The notes under the pieces: generated by a model
Databases searched by the model: none
The model's input: the letters and a program-made list of their open reading frames with translations, nothing else
Told to the model about the DNA's origin: nothing
Source: DASUPK01 sp963747425
GTDB taxonomy: Bacteria; Actinomycetota; Thermoleophilia; Solirubrobacterales; 70-9
DNA: 64,000 nt
Assembly: GCA_963747425.1 (NCBI GenBank)
Contig: CAVVFJ010000012.1
Coordinates: forward strand, 310,001 to 374,000
Direction of reading: 5' to 3'
In this document: positions 1 through 8,308 of the stretch, piece after piece
Numbering within the stretch: position 1 is the first letter of the stretch
How the letters are laid out: each line of letters begins with the position of its first letter
Position numbers and translations under genes: made by a program

Positions 1-1
1 C

Positions 2-487
2 ATGGTCTGCGCCGGATTCCAGAGCGGCGGGGTGGACTCCTGCACCGGAGACAGCGGCGGCCCGCTCGAGGCCCCGCTCGAGGGCGGCGGCTACCGGCTG
101 GTCGGGATCACGGGCTGGGGCGAGGGCTGCGCCGAGGCGGGATTCCCCGGCGTCTACACAAGGGTCGCGGGCCCGACCATGCACGCGCTGATCCAGGCGG
201 ACGTCTCCACCCTCGAGTCCCTCTATGGCCTCCCCCCCGAGAGCATCTTCGGCAGCGGCGGGCTGCCGCTGGGATCGGCGTCGCCGGCAGCCGTTCAGCC
301 GTTCAGCTCGGCCGAGAAGCCGAGGTGCAAGCGCGTCGGCAAGAAGAAGAAGAAGAAGAAGACGAAGCGGCACTGCGGCAAGCGGATCAATTCCAAGGCG
401 CTGAAGCGGTGCAAGCGCATCAATCAGAAGAAGAAGCGGCGGCGCTGCGTCAAGCGGGTCAAGGCGAAGGCGCGCGCCCGGGCATGA
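2..487 (+). CDS. Trypsin-like (S1) serine protease, C-terminal part
   Basis: The gene is open at the left edge, so only the last 161 codons are seen. Near the start is the chymotrypsin-fold active-site block CTGDSGGPL, with the nucleophile Ser, followed by GITGWGEGCA and PGVYTRV, the usual end of an S1 domain. After the protease domain comes a linker and a tail of about 55 residues made almost entirely of Lys and Arg with regularly spaced Cys. The protein is probably secreted; the His and Asp of the triad and the signal peptide lie outside the window. The basic tail is in frame and ends at a clean TGA, so I read it as real. Confidence 0.85.
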   Translation: MVCAGFQSGGVDSCTGDSGGPLEAPLEGGGYRLVGITGWGEGCAEAGFPGVYTRVAGPTMHALIQADVSTLESLYGLPPESIFGSGGLPLGSASPAAVQPFSSAEKPRCKRVGKKKKKKKTKRHCGKRINSKALKRCKRINQKKKRRRCVKRVKAKARARA

Positions 488-533
488 GCTGAGGCGCACT
501 CGGCCGGGCTACTGCTAGGTTGCGAGCGCAGGG

Positions 534-1403
534 ATGGTGGAGACAGCTCTCCGGGTCGGGCTTGGAATCGTGCTGGCGGGCGCCGCGCTCGCGAAGCTCG
601 CCTCTCCGCACGCCAGCATCGCTTCGATGGACAGCTTCGGCTTCGCCGGCGGACCCATGAGGCCCCTCGCCTGGGCGGCGATGATCGCCGTCGAGCTGGC
701 TCTCGCGGTGGCGGTGATGCTCGGCTCCGACACGGCGGCCTACGCCGCCGCCGGGCTGATGCTGCTGTTCGCCGCCCTCACCGCCGGGGCGATCCTCCGC
801 GGGCGCGCCGGGAGCCCGTGCGCCTGCTTCGGCCCGCGCTCCAAGGTCTCCTGGCTGGGGGTGCTTCGAAACCTCGGGCTGGCCGCGGGATTCGCGGTGA
901 TCCCGCTGGTCGGTGAGATCACGCTCGGCACGGAGGCGTGGCTCGGGATCGCCGTCGGCGTGGCCCTGCTCACGTGCGCCGGGCTGGCTGTTGCGGTGCT
1001 GGCGCTCGCCCGGGAGGTAGGCATGCTGCGGCTCCGGCTCGGGACACAGGGGGCCCTGGAGATCGCCGGTGAGGGCCCCGAGGTCGGCTCGCGGTCCGAC
1101 GCCCTCGCCGCCCGGCTCGCAGCGGGCACCGAGAGGCTGGGCCTCGCGGTCTTCAGCTCCGAGGGCTGCCGTCTCTGCCAGACGCTGTCGCCTGCGATCG
1201 AGAACGTCGGCAACGATCCGGATGTCGCGGTCGGCGTCTTCGACGAGGTGGCGGACGCGGTGCTCTGGCGCGACCTCGGGATTCCCGGAAGCCCCTATGC
1301 GGTCGCGCTGGACGACCACGGCACCGTCCTGGCGAAGGGAACGTTCAACAACCTGGCCCAGCTCGAGAGCGTCCTGGCCACGGCCGAGCGCCGCCGTGCC
1401 TGA
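534..1403 (+). CDS. MauE/DoxX-like membrane protein fused to a thioredoxin-fold domain
   Basis: The protein has 289 residues. Residues 1-160 hold four to five hydrophobic segments with the MauE-type motif CACFG at 96-100; a charged linker follows. The C-terminal about 90 residues resemble a thioredoxin fold, with the redox pair CRLC at 212-215 and a cis-Pro-like GIPGSPY segment. In methylamine-utilisation clusters MauE and MauD (a thioredoxin-like protein) act together to form disulfides in the small subunit, so this looks like MauE and MauD in one chain. Its stop overlaps the GTG start of the Cys-rich MauA-like gene, which fits a job in oxidising that protein. A TAGGTT box lies at 516-521. 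Family placement is by motif only. Confidence 0.75.
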   Translation: MVETALRVGLGIVLAGAALAKLASPHASIASMDSFGFAGGPMRPLAWAAMIAVELALAVAVMLGSDTAAYAAAGLMLLFAALTAGAILRGRAGSPCACFGPRSKVSWLGVLRNLGLAAGFAVIPLVGEITLGTEAWLGIAVGVALLTCAGLAVAVLALAREVGMLRLRLGTQGALEIAGEGPEVGSRSDALAARLAAGTERLGLAVFSSEGCRLCQTLSPAIENVGNDPDVAVGVFDEVADAVLWRDLGIPGSPYAVALDDHGTVLAKGTFNNLAQLESVLATAERRRA

Positions 1404-1971
1404 GCACCTCGACCGGATCACGGATTCGCTTGCGCGGGACACCTCGCGGCGCGGCTTCCTCGCGCGCGTCGGAGGGGCACTGGTCGCGCTCACCGCGGCC
1501 CGGACCGTCGGCACGCTGATCGAGCCCGGCGACTCCGAGGCCTTCCACTTCTGCGGCCACACCTTCACTACCGGCTCCTGCCCGCACCCGACCGGGCTGC
1601 CCCGCATCGACTCGCGCGGCTTTCCCCTGCGGGCGAGCGATGGGCACCCGATCGACGACATCGGCCGGCCCGTCAACGACGCCGGGCAACCGGTTGATGA
1701 CCATGGTGAGCTCCTGCGCGACGCCGAGGGGCGGCCCCTGCCGCCGGCCCCGCGCACCCGGCTCTGCGATCGCGCCGGGGACATCTACGGCTTCAAGCCC
1801 CACAACGACGGCTCGTGGTACCGCTGCTGCGGCGGCAAGGTGCGGCAGCTTCGCGACTGCTGCGCGCACCACAACACGCGGATCAACGGCGACGCCGCGC
1901 TCACCGGCTACTGCTACCGGGGCCGCAAGGTGTTCTGCGTCCAGTACTACGACACCAAGGTCCCCTGCTGA
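1396..1971 (+). CDS. Cys-rich Tat-exported protein related to methylamine dehydrogenase light chain (MauA-like)
   Basis: I place the start at GTG 1396, overlapping the upstream stop, which gives 191 residues. The N terminus has a Tat-like signal, SRRGFLARVGG, then a hydrophobic stretch. The mature part has ten cysteines, including two CC pairs (SWYRCCGG and RDCCAHH), and ends VFCVQYYDTKVPC, a layout like the disulfide-rich MauA subunit. From memory of MauA, the position that should carry the first TTQ tryptophan (AWVGTCY) reads ALTGYCY here, and I see no Trp matching the second. A classical tryptophan tryptophylquinone cofactor is therefore unlikely. An aspartate-rich insert at about 70-110 is unusual. 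The next gene starts inside this stop codon. Confidence 0.7.
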   Translation: MPEHLDRITDSLARDTSRRGFLARVGGALVALTAARTVGTLIEPGDSEAFHFCGHTFTTGSCPHPTGLPRIDSRGFPLRASDGHPIDDIGRPVNDAGQPVDDHGELLRDAEGRPLPPAPRTRLCDRAGDIYGFKPHNDGSWYRCCGGKVRQLRDCCAHHNTRINGDAALTGYCYRGRKVFCVQYYDTKVPC

Positions 1972-3455
1972 TGATCAGCGGTGCTGTGGAGATCGCGCTC
2001 GCCGCCGCGGCCCTGCTGATCGGCGCGACCGGGACCTTCTCCCCCTGCGGGCTCTCGGCGATCGACACGATCGGGCCCACGGGCCACACCGGGGGCAGGC
2101 GCATCACGGCGGCCGCCTGCGCGACCTTCCTGCCGGGCGCGATCGCCGGAGGCCTGCTCACCTTCGGCTCGCTCGCCTGGCTCGGACAGCTCCTCCACGG
2201 CGCCGGTGGCCGGGCGGCATACGTCGTGGCGGCCGCGATCGCCCTGCTGGCCGCCGCGCTTGAGCTCCGGGGAACCAGGATCGTGCCGCAGATCCGCCGC
2301 CAGCTCCCAGAGCATTGGCGACGGGTGATGCCGATGCCGGTTGCCGCGGCCCTGTACGGAGTCCTGCTCGGGGTCGGGTTCACCACCTTCGTCCTCTCCT
2401 TCGGCGTCTGGGCCCTGGCGGGCGTCAGCCTGGCGATCGGCGACCCCGCGCTCGGCCTGCTGCTGGGTGCCGCCTTCGGGATCGGGCGGGCGATCCCGAT
2501 CGTCGTTCTCGCCCCGCTGGCGGGCAGCGCGGCGGGCATCCGCGCAACCGAGCTGATGTGCGAGCGGGACGGCGTCTATCTGGGGCTGCGTCGCGGCGAT
2601 GCCGCCGCCCTGCTGGTCTCCGCGGTCGCGCTGGTCCTTGCCCCCGGCAGCGCCGGGGCCGCCGGCACCAACGTCCCGCGGGCCACCGACCCCGCGGCCA
2701 CGGCGGATGCCCTCCTCTTCCAGAGGCTGGGCGGGCCGGCGGTGATCAGTCGCGGCGGCCCGGAGGTGGCTCTGCTCGGCAAGCACCCTGCGATCGGGGG
2801 GCGTTACATCGCCACGGTCGGCGGCAACGCGGTGCTCCTGATGGACCGAAGCACGCTCGGGCTGATCGCGAAGGTGGATGCCCCTGGCGCCGACGCGATC
2901 GCGGTCTCCGACTCATGGCTCGCCTACAGGGCCCCGGCGGGCGGAGGCGACGGGATCTACATCCGCTATATCGCCAACCCTGCGTCACCCGCGCCGCCAT
3001 TTCTGCTGGCGAGCGAAGGCGGTGCCTCGCAGCTCAGCCCGCCCGCCGTCGACGGAAGGGTCCTGGTCTACGCGATCGCGACGCCGCGTGGCAGCCGGGT
3101 CGTCCAGTGGGTCATGGGCACCCACAAGCATCGAACGCTGGTCCGCTCGCACAGGCTGCTCCTCTTCGATCCGGCCGTCGAGGGCCGCTCCTTCGCCTAT
3201 GTCCGGAGCGATGCCCGGCGCAGCAGGCTGATGGTCCGCGGGCGCCACCGGCACGGGGCGGGCCGCGTCCTGTTCACGTTGAAGCGAGCGGCCGGCGTGC
3301 TCTGGTCGGACGCGCTGACCGGCTCTCTCGCCTACGTGACCGTCCTCAACCCGAGCGCGAGCGACGCGAACGCGTCCATCGTCGGGGTCAGCCGCAAGCA
3401 CCCCAAGCGGTTGCGCGAGCGCGGCCCGCGCGGCGGCGGCAACCACCGATTCTGA
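1971..3455 (+). CDS. MauF/CcdA-like membrane domain fused to a beta-propeller-like domain
   Basis: The ATG at 1971 overlaps the TGA of the previous gene, so the three genes are tightly coupled. The 494-residue protein starts with about six hydrophobic helices (residues 1-230) with FSPCGLSAID in the first one, as in the CcdA/DsbD/MauF superfamily. I do not see the second conserved Cys in the later helix. After a second signal-like segment the last about 270 residues are a soluble repeat of short beta blades (IGGRYIATVGG, VSDSWLAYRAP, VDGRVLVYAIA, VEGRSFAYVRS) like a TolB or MauB-type propeller. It probably works with the two upstream proteins at the outer face of the membrane. The gene abuts the convergent lipoprotein at 3456. 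Confidence 0.65.
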   Translation: MISGAVEIALAAAALLIGATGTFSPCGLSAIDTIGPTGHTGGRRITAAACATFLPGAIAGGLLTFGSLAWLGQLLHGAGGRAAYVVAAAIALLAAALELRGTRIVPQIRRQLPEHWRRVMPMPVAAALYGVLLGVGFTTFVLSFGVWALAGVSLAIGDPALGLLLGAAFGIGRAIPIVVLAPLAGSAAGIRATELMCERDGVYLGLRRGDAAALLVSAVALVLAPGSAGAAGTNVPRATDPAATADALLFQRLGGPAVISRGGPEVALLGKHPAIGGRYIATVGGNAVLLMDRSTLGLIAKVDAPGADAIAVSDSWLAYRAPAGGGDGIYIRYIANPASPAPPFLLASEGGASQLSPPAVDGRVLVYAIATPRGSRVVQWVMGTHKHRTLVRSHRLLLFDPAVEGRSFAYVRSDARRSRLMVRGRHRHGAGRVLFTLKRAAGVLWSDALTGSLAYVTVLNPSASDANASIVGVSRKHPKRLRERGPRGGGNHRF

Positions 3456-4157
3456 TCACCAGCCGGCGGGAGGGGCGAACGCCCGCAGCGGAGGCTGGGC
3501 GTAGCCGACCGCTCGGTAGAGAGTCGCGCTCGGCTTGGCGAGCAGCCAGCGGCCGCCGACCCTCTCCAGGTAGATCACGTCGTCCTCGACGGAGACGTAG
3601 GTGCGGTCCGTGAAGCGATGAGTGACGGTGGTCGTCAACCTGGCGCGGTCGTCCCCGAGCGCCTCGGGCTTCACCTCGACCACCTTCGTACGCCGCCAGG
3701 CCGGCCCGCCACCGGCCGGGCGTGCTCCGATCGACGCACGAAGGGAGGGGCGGCAGCCGCCACGGCGCTTCGGTAGATCGGCGAGGGGGAGCGAGCCCGG
3801 GGCGAGCAGGGCGCAGACGCGGGCCGCGTTGTGTCGATCCAGCGCCGTGATGTAGTCCACGACAGCCGCGGACACCGCCGTCCGATCGGCATCTGGCAAC
3901 TCGCCGGTCGATTGGGGCCCGGCCGCCGAGGACTCGGGGCTGGCCTCGGTCGCTGCGGGGCCCTCCGCATCCTCCTCGGCGGTATCCACCGGGCCGACGG
4001 CCCCCGGGGGCAGCTTGCCGGTGGCCTGCGCGTTGCCGTGTACGTCGCCGGTGGTGGCGGTCGGGGCGCCGGTGGTCCCGTGCTCGCCGGCTCCCGACCC
4101 GCCGCAACCCACTAGGCCGAGGGCGGCCGCCGCGAGAGATATCGCTGCGAGCTTCAT
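3456..4157 (-). CDS. Secreted lipoprotein of unknown function
   Basis: The protein has 233 residues. A lipoprotein signal with lipobox LGLVGCGG puts the lipidated Cys near residue 18. A long Thr/Ala/Glu/Pro-rich linker follows (about 20-95), then a domain of about 130 residues (VVDYITALDRHNAARVCALL, and later VEDDVIYLERVGGRWLLAKP) shaped like NTF2/SnoaL-type folds found in many actinobacterial lipoproteins. No catalytic motif is evident. An AGGCTA on the + strand (TAGCCT on the minus strand) sits seven bases before the ATG, so translation may be leaderless. Confidence 0.7.
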   Translation of the reverse strand: MKLAAISLAAAALGLVGCGGSGAGEHGTTGAPTATTGDVHGNAQATGKLPPGAVGPVDTAEEDAEGPAATEASPESSAAGPQSTGELPDADRTAVSAAVVDYITALDRHNAARVCALLAPGSLPLADLPKRRGGCRPSLRASIGARPAGGGPAWRRTKVVEVKPEALGDDRARLTTTVTHRFTDRTYVSVEDDVIYLERVGGRWLLAKPSATLYRAVGYAQPPLRAFAPPAGW

Positions 4158-4164
4158 GGACCAG

Positions 4165-4170
4165 AGGCTA
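4165..4170 (-). promoter_or_regulatory. -10-like box, leaderless layout
   Basis: On the minus strand the box reads TAGCCT, followed by seven bases and the ATG of the lipoprotein at 4157. This spacing places a transcription start at or next to the start codon. Confidence 0.45.
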
Positions 4171-4246
4171 AGCGCGCGCGGTTCCGTCGGGCCGGCTTTC
4201 TAGGGTCCCCACCGGTGCCGCCCGCTGCTACCCTCGCCGCCCGGTC

Positions 4247-5221
4247 TTGAGCAAGCCGCAGCCCAAGGCCATTCCGTACGACCAGGCGCAAGCTGAGCCG
4301 CCGATGGCGCACCTGAAGCCCGTCCCAGATCCCACGCCCGAGCCGCCCAGCAAGGCGGGAGGCAAGCCTTCGGTCGCCGAGCTGGAGCGCTACGCCACCG
4401 TGCTGCGGATCCACTGCGTGTCCATGGTCGCGGTCGCCAAGGCCGGGCACCTCGACAGCTCACTCTCGGCGGCGGACATCGTCGCCGCCCTCTACTACCG
4501 GGTGCTGCGCCACGATGCCTCCAACCCGAGCTGGCCGGAGCGCGACCGCTTCGTCCTCTCCAAGGGGCACGCCGCGCCGATCCAGTACGCGGCGCTCGCC
4601 GAGCACGGCTACTTCCCCGCCGACGACCTGATGGGCCTGCGCCAGATCGGCTCGCACCTCCAGGGCCATCCCGACATGACCCGGACTCCCGGAATCGAGG
4701 TCTCCACCGGCTCGCTCGGCCAGGGCCTCTCGATGAGCGTCGGCATCTGCCTGGCGCTGCGACTCGACGGTCTCGATGAGACAGCCCAGGTCTTCACGCT
4801 GATGTCCGACGGCGATTGCCAGGAGGGACAGAGCTGGGAGGGCGCCATGTCCGCTGCGCACTTCGGCCTGTCCAACCTGACCGCGATCGTCGACTACAAC
4901 CACCTGCAGACCGACGGCACCACGGAGGAGGTCATGGACACGGGCGACGTCCGCGCCAAGTTCGAAGCCTTCGGCTGGGACGCTGTGGAGATCGACGGTC
5001 ACGACATGGATGCGATCGCGGAGTCGCTCGAGCGGAGCCGCACCCTCGACCGGCCGGCCGCGATCGTCTGCCAGACGAAGAAGGGCCGCGGAGTCTCCTT
5101 CATGGAGGACCGCTTCGGCTTCCACGGCAAGCCGCCGAGCCAGGAGCAGGCCGAGCAGGCGATGGAGGAGCTCGAGGCGACCTACGCGCAGCAGACCAAG
5201 GCGTTGGACGGCAGGGGCTGA
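4247..5221 (+). CDS. Transketolase, N-terminal subunit
   Basis: This is the thiamine-diphosphate-binding half of a split transketolase (pentose phosphate pathway). It carries the transketolase N-terminal blocks DRFVLSKGHAAP, GSLGQGLSMSVG and the ThDP/Mg motif MSDGDCQEGQSWEGAM followed by AIVDYN. The start is uncertain. TTG 4247 follows a TACCCT box but adds a Pro/Lys-rich leader; ATG 4304 (MAHLKPVPDP) has no clear ribosome-binding site. Either gives a full domain of about 300 residues. The stop overlaps the ATG of the C-terminal subunit (TGATG), as expected for an obligate pair. Confidence 0.9.
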   Translation: MSKPQPKAIPYDQAQAEPPMAHLKPVPDPTPEPPSKAGGKPSVAELERYATVLRIHCVSMVAVAKAGHLDSSLSAADIVAALYYRVLRHDASNPSWPERDRFVLSKGHAAPIQYAALAEHGYFPADDLMGLRQIGSHLQGHPDMTRTPGIEVSTGSLGQGLSMSVGICLALRLDGLDETAQVFTLMSDGDCQEGQSWEGAMSAAHFGLSNLTAIVDYNHLQTDGTTEEVMDTGDVRAKFEAFGWDAVEIDGHDMDAIAESLERSRTLDRPAAIVCQTKKGRGVSFMEDRFGFHGKPPSQEQAEQAMEELEATYAQQTKALDGRG

Positions 5222-6240
5222 TGGCAAGCGACCTGATCGACGCGGCCGAGCCGCAGAGCGAGTCCATCGCCACCAGGCAGGCCTACGGCGATGCACTCGT
5301 CGCCCTGGGGGAGAGCTATCCCGAGGTCGTCGCCCTGGATGCCGACCTGGCGGTCTCCACCCAGTCGATGAAGTTCGGCAAGCAGTTCCCGGAGCGGTTC
5401 TTCAACGTCGGCGCCGCCGAGGCGAACATGATGTCCATCTCCTGCGGCCTGGCCGCCACCGGCAAGGTGCCCTACGCCTCGACCTTCGCGATTTTCGCCA
5501 CTTCGCGCGCCTACGATCAGGTCCGCGTCGGCATCGCCCACAATGGGCTGAAGGTCCGGATCGGCGCCTCGCACGGCGGGGTGTCGCTCGGTGAGGACGG
5601 TGCCACCCACCAGATGATCGAGGACCTCGCCCTGATGCGGGCGATGCCGAAGATGCAGGTCATCGTCCCCGCCGACTACAACCAGGCCTACGCGGCGGTG
5701 ATCGAGTCCTACGAGCGCTTCGACGGCCCGCTCTACATGCGCTTCGGCCGGCCGAAGACGCCGATCGTCTACGACGAGATCCCCGAGACCCTCGGCGCCG
5801 GCGTCGACGTGCTGCGGGAGGGCAAGGACATCTCGATCTTCGTCTGCGGCCACATGGTCTGGCGCGGGCTCGAGGCTGCCGAGACCCTGGAGCGGGAGGA
5901 CGGGGTGGAGGCCGAGGTCGTCAACGTCTCGATCATCAAGCCGATCGACTCGCAGAGCGTGCTGCGCTCCCTCGCCAAGACGGGCGTGGCCGTAACCGCC
6001 GAGGAGCACCGCGTCGTCGGCGGCCTCGGCGACGCCATCCGTCAGGTGGCCGCCGAGCAGCATCCGGTCCCGGTCTTCGCGCTCGGCATGCAGGACGAGT
6101 TCGGCGTCTCCGGAACCGCCGAGGCCTGCATGGAGCACTTCGGCCTGACCGCCAGCGGCATCGCCGACCTGGCCCGCGAGGCCCTGCTGAAGAAGCCCAT
6201 AGTGCAGCACCCGCCCATCCAGGGCGGACCCCTGTCCTAG
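5221..6240 (+). CDS. Transketolase, C-terminal subunit
   Basis: The 339-residue partner of the preceding gene starts at ATG 5221. It shows the pyrimidine-binding and C-terminal domains: the TRQAYGDALVALGE start, FFNVGAAEANMMSISCGLA (which holds the conserved Glu that activates ThDP), the ASHGGVSLGEDGATHQ loop, and VTAEEHRVVGGLGDAI in the C-terminal domain. Split transketolases like this are common in actinobacteria and archaea. The pair forms a two-gene operon that ends here; the next gene is on the other strand. Confidence 0.92.
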   Translation: MASDLIDAAEPQSESIATRQAYGDALVALGESYPEVVALDADLAVSTQSMKFGKQFPERFFNVGAAEANMMSISCGLAATGKVPYASTFAIFATSRAYDQVRVGIAHNGLKVRIGASHGGVSLGEDGATHQMIEDLALMRAMPKMQVIVPADYNQAYAAVIESYERFDGPLYMRFGRPKTPIVYDEIPETLGAGVDVLREGKDISIFVCGHMVWRGLEAAETLEREDGVEAEVVNVSIIKPIDSQSVLRSLAKTGVAVTAEEHRVVGGLGDAIRQVAAEQHPVPVFALGMQDEFGVSGTAEACMEHFGLTASGIADLAREALLKKPIVQHPPIQGGPLS

Positions 6241-6246
6241 CGGCCG

Positions 6247-6641
6247 CTATTCCAGCTTGAAGATCTCGGCGGCGAAACGCGGCTCTTCGATGCTCGTGGT
6301 GCTGGCGAATCCGATGACCGAGCGCCCGGTCGCCCGCTCTATGGCGGCCGAGAAGGTCGCCCGAATCGCCTGCTGGTATTGACTTCGCACCTGCATCACC
6401 GTGTCGGCGTTTCCGTTCTCCAGCAGGAACCTTTCGTTCGGCAGCAGCTCGAGATCGTCGAGGATCACCATCACCCATCCCTCGGCGACGAAGGCATGTG
6501 CCGTACCGGCGCCGTTCCCGTATGACTCCTCGTGGATACGGAGGATCTCCCGGGCGATCTCATCGTGAACCTCCTCCGAGGTCGGCGGCTCGCGTGCCTC
6601 GCCTGGTTTCCCGGGATCCTCCGGGCCTGCGCCCCCTGCAT
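6247..6641 (-). CDS. DUF2294/MpsC-like protein (start needs a one-base frame correction)
   Basis: The clear coding part reads EEVHDEIAREILRIHEESYG near the N terminus, then FVAEGWVMVILDDLELLPNE, VRSQYQQAIRATFSAAIERA and ATGRSVIGFAST. It aligns by eye with the DUF2294 proteins at 6879 and 7450, although the YYGKGPTKAKT loop is degenerate (SYGNGAGTAHA). In its own frame there is no ATG, GTG or TTG before the upstream stop. An ATG at 6641 joins the frame if one base is missing from the C5 run at 6632-6636; otherwise an ATC at 6666 would have to be used. The family is linked to a Na+-related MpsC name but its biochemistry is poorly known. Confidence 0.65.
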
Positions 6642-6866
6642 CTGGGCGGTCGTATCGATCGGTGATGGTTCACCACCCCTTTCTCATCGCAACGAGAGCC
6701 GACAAGTGGGGCGATCGTCCGGCAAGTCCCCTTATCGAAGGTGGTCGTCCGATCGCTCTCGGATGGTCCGCCAAGCGTCGCATTGCGCCGCCGGCGACCA
6801 GTCCAGGTTACATCTCCTGAAACGGAACGGTCCAAACGGAGGGCCCAACTCTCGCCCGCCGCGCGG

Positions 6867-6872
6867 TAGCCT
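6867..6872 (+). promoter_or_regulatory. -10-like box TAGCCT, leaderless layout
   Basis: TAGCCT is followed by six bases and then the GTG of the DUF2294 gene at 6879. There is no room for a ribosome-binding site, so a leaderless message is likely. Confidence 0.5.
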
Positions 6873-6878
6873 GGTCCT

Positions 6879-7298
6879 GTGTCCGAACCGCCGGCGGAGC
6901 TTACCGTCGAGCTAGCTGAGGTAACGACGGGGATGATCTCGCTGCACCGTCGTTACTACGGGAAGGGGCCGACCAAGGCAAAGACCTACGCGGTCAACGA
7001 CACCGTCATCTGCGTGCTCGAGGGCGGGTTCACCACTGTCGAGCGGACCCTGATCAACGAGAACGACGTCGAGGCCGTGCTCCAGATTCGACGCAGCTTC
7101 CAGCGCGCGATGGAGCACCAATTCACCGGGGTCGTCGAGCAGGCACTCGGGCGCAAGGTGATCGCCTACATGAGCCAGATCCATGCTGACCCCGACCTGG
7201 CCGTCGAGCTGTTCGTGCTCGAGCCCAAGCACGAGGGGGACAAGGTTCTGGGCGAGCACATCCTCGACAAGCAGGATCCCGAAGTCGTCGAGCAATAG
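6879..7298 (+). CDS. DUF2294/MpsC-like protein
   Basis: The protein has 139 residues with the full family pattern: TTGMISLHRRYYGKGPTKAK, VICVLEGGFTTVERTL, IRRSFQRAMEHQFTGVVEQA and GRKVIAYMSQIHADPDLAVE, then a charged C-terminal tail. No membrane segment is visible. It is divergent from the 6247-6641 paralog with about 240 bases between them, and is followed on the same strand by a second paralog. GTG 6879 is chosen because of the TAGCCT box six bases upstream. The function is not known; some annotations tie the family to Na+ transport or membrane-potential maintenance (MpsC). Confidence 0.8.
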   Translation: MSEPPAELTVELAEVTTGMISLHRRYYGKGPTKAKTYAVNDTVICVLEGGFTTVERTLINENDVEAVLQIRRSFQRAMEHQFTGVVEQALGRKVIAYMSQIHADPDLAVELFVLEPKHEGDKVLGEHILDKQDPEVVEQ

Positions 7299-7449
7299 GA
7301 GTAGCCTGGGTCTTGGCGGCGTGGCGTTGCTGCCCTCGACCGACTGGCATGCCGCGCGCTCGTTGGGTCTTCCCGCAACTCTTCCCTTCGCGCTAATCGC
7401 TTACGAAGAGGGGCGGCAACCGACGTTTGGAGGTTTGCCGTTTCCCCGC

Positions 7450-7883
7450 ATGGAGCACCGCCTGGACCGGCGAGGGGAGAGACCCTTGCCCAGATCTCGA
7501 CCGGCCTCGTTCAGCTTCATTCCCGCTTCTACGGGAAGGGGCCGACCAAGGCCAAGACCCACCTGGTGGGCGACATGGTCGTGTCCATCCTGAGAGGTGG
7601 TTTCACCAGGGTGGAGCGGACCCTTCTCGATACCGGACAGGTCGAGTCCGTCTATCAGATGCGCCGCAGCTTCCAGTTGGCGATGGAGGATGAGTTCCGC
7701 CGTGTCGTCGAGGACGCGACGAGCCGCAAGGTGATCGCGTACATGAGCTCGATCCATGTCGACCCGGATCTGGCCGTCGAGCTGTTCCTGCTCGAGCCGG
7801 CCGAGGGGGCGGAGGAAAGCGACACGCCCCCGGCTGGCGAGAGCACGCCTGCTTCGGAGGTCGACGGCGACCAGCCGGACTAG
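7450..7883 (+). CDS. DUF2294/MpsC-like protein, frameshifted near its start
   Basis: From about 7479 the frame reads ETLAQISTGLVQLHSRFYGK, then GPTKAKTHLVGDMVVSILRG and so on to the TAG at 7881-7883, a good paralog of the 6879 gene (both share RFYGKGPTKAKT/YYGKGPTKAKT and KVIAYMSxIHxDPDLAVE). No start codon exists in that frame upstream of GTG 7566, which would delete the conserved N terminus. ATG 7450 gives MEHRLDRRG and joins the frame if one G is missing from the G4 run at 7474-7477. The C-terminal tail is acidic and Pro/Ser-rich. It ends in a CTAG shared with the convergent STAS gene. It is either a sequence error or a recent frameshift. Confidence 0.65.
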
Positions 7884-8308
7884 TCGCCCGCGGCGCCGTT
7901 CAGGGAGCCGAGGGCCCGCGATCGCTCGACGAACAGAGGCAGCGTCCGATCGATCCCCGCCAGTCGGAACACCCGCTCGACCTGGGAGCCTGGTGAGATC
8001 ACGGTGTGCAGCTTCCCTCCCTCGTCCACCGCGCGGAATGCCCTGATCAGCAGCCCGATTCCGGAGGAGTCGATGAAGCTGAGCCGGGTGAGGTCGACGA
8101 CCACCCCGGTGTGGGATTGAAGCTGCTCGAAGAGCCTGCCCTCGATCGTCGGGATCGTGCTCAGGTCCAGCTCACCGGCGAGTGAGACCACGGACGCGTT
8201 CAGCCCGGCCGACTCGACCCGCACGGTGAGGAGCTGGCCGTTGACGGCCTCGCCCTCGTCTGTCCCCCCTGATTGGCGGGGGGGAGCGGCCCCGCTAGGC
8301 CGCTCCAC
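7880..8308 (-). CDS. STAS-domain anti-sigma factor antagonist
   Basis: The protein has 142 residues; a STAS domain follows an N-terminal extension of about 25 residues. Key blocks are VSLAGELDLSTIP and VVDLTRLSFIDSSGIGLLI, where the Ser in DSSG is the residue normally phosphorylated by RsbW/SpoIIAB-type kinases. Such proteins release sigma factors by binding anti-sigma ATPases; a candidate ATPase of that type is at 61645. The GTG start at 8308 is the only start in frame upstream of the domain and it places a GC-rich hairpin (8283-8306) over the first codons, so the start is uncertain. Confidence 0.82.
   Translation of the reverse strand: MERPSGAAPPRQSGGTDEGEAVNGQLLTVRVESAGLNASVVSLAGELDLSTIPTIEGRLFEQLQSHTGVVVDLTRLSFIDSSGIGLLIRAFRAVDEGGKLHTVISPGSQVERVFRLAGIDRTLPLFVERSRALGSLNGAAGD

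Noticed and set aside
459..1784. A 441-codon open frame on the minus strand
   Set aside because: It is Arg/Pro/Gly-rich with no motif and lies antisense to the two mau-like genes. Long antisense frames are expected at this GC content. The same holds for many other long antisense frames (10857-12506, 12968-13666, 42832-45459).
8283..8306. A nine-base-pair hairpin (GGAGCGGCC/GGCCGCTCC) considered as a terminator
   Set aside because: It lies at the 5' end of the STAS gene on its own strand and no gene on either strand ends just before it. It may regulate translation or be chance.
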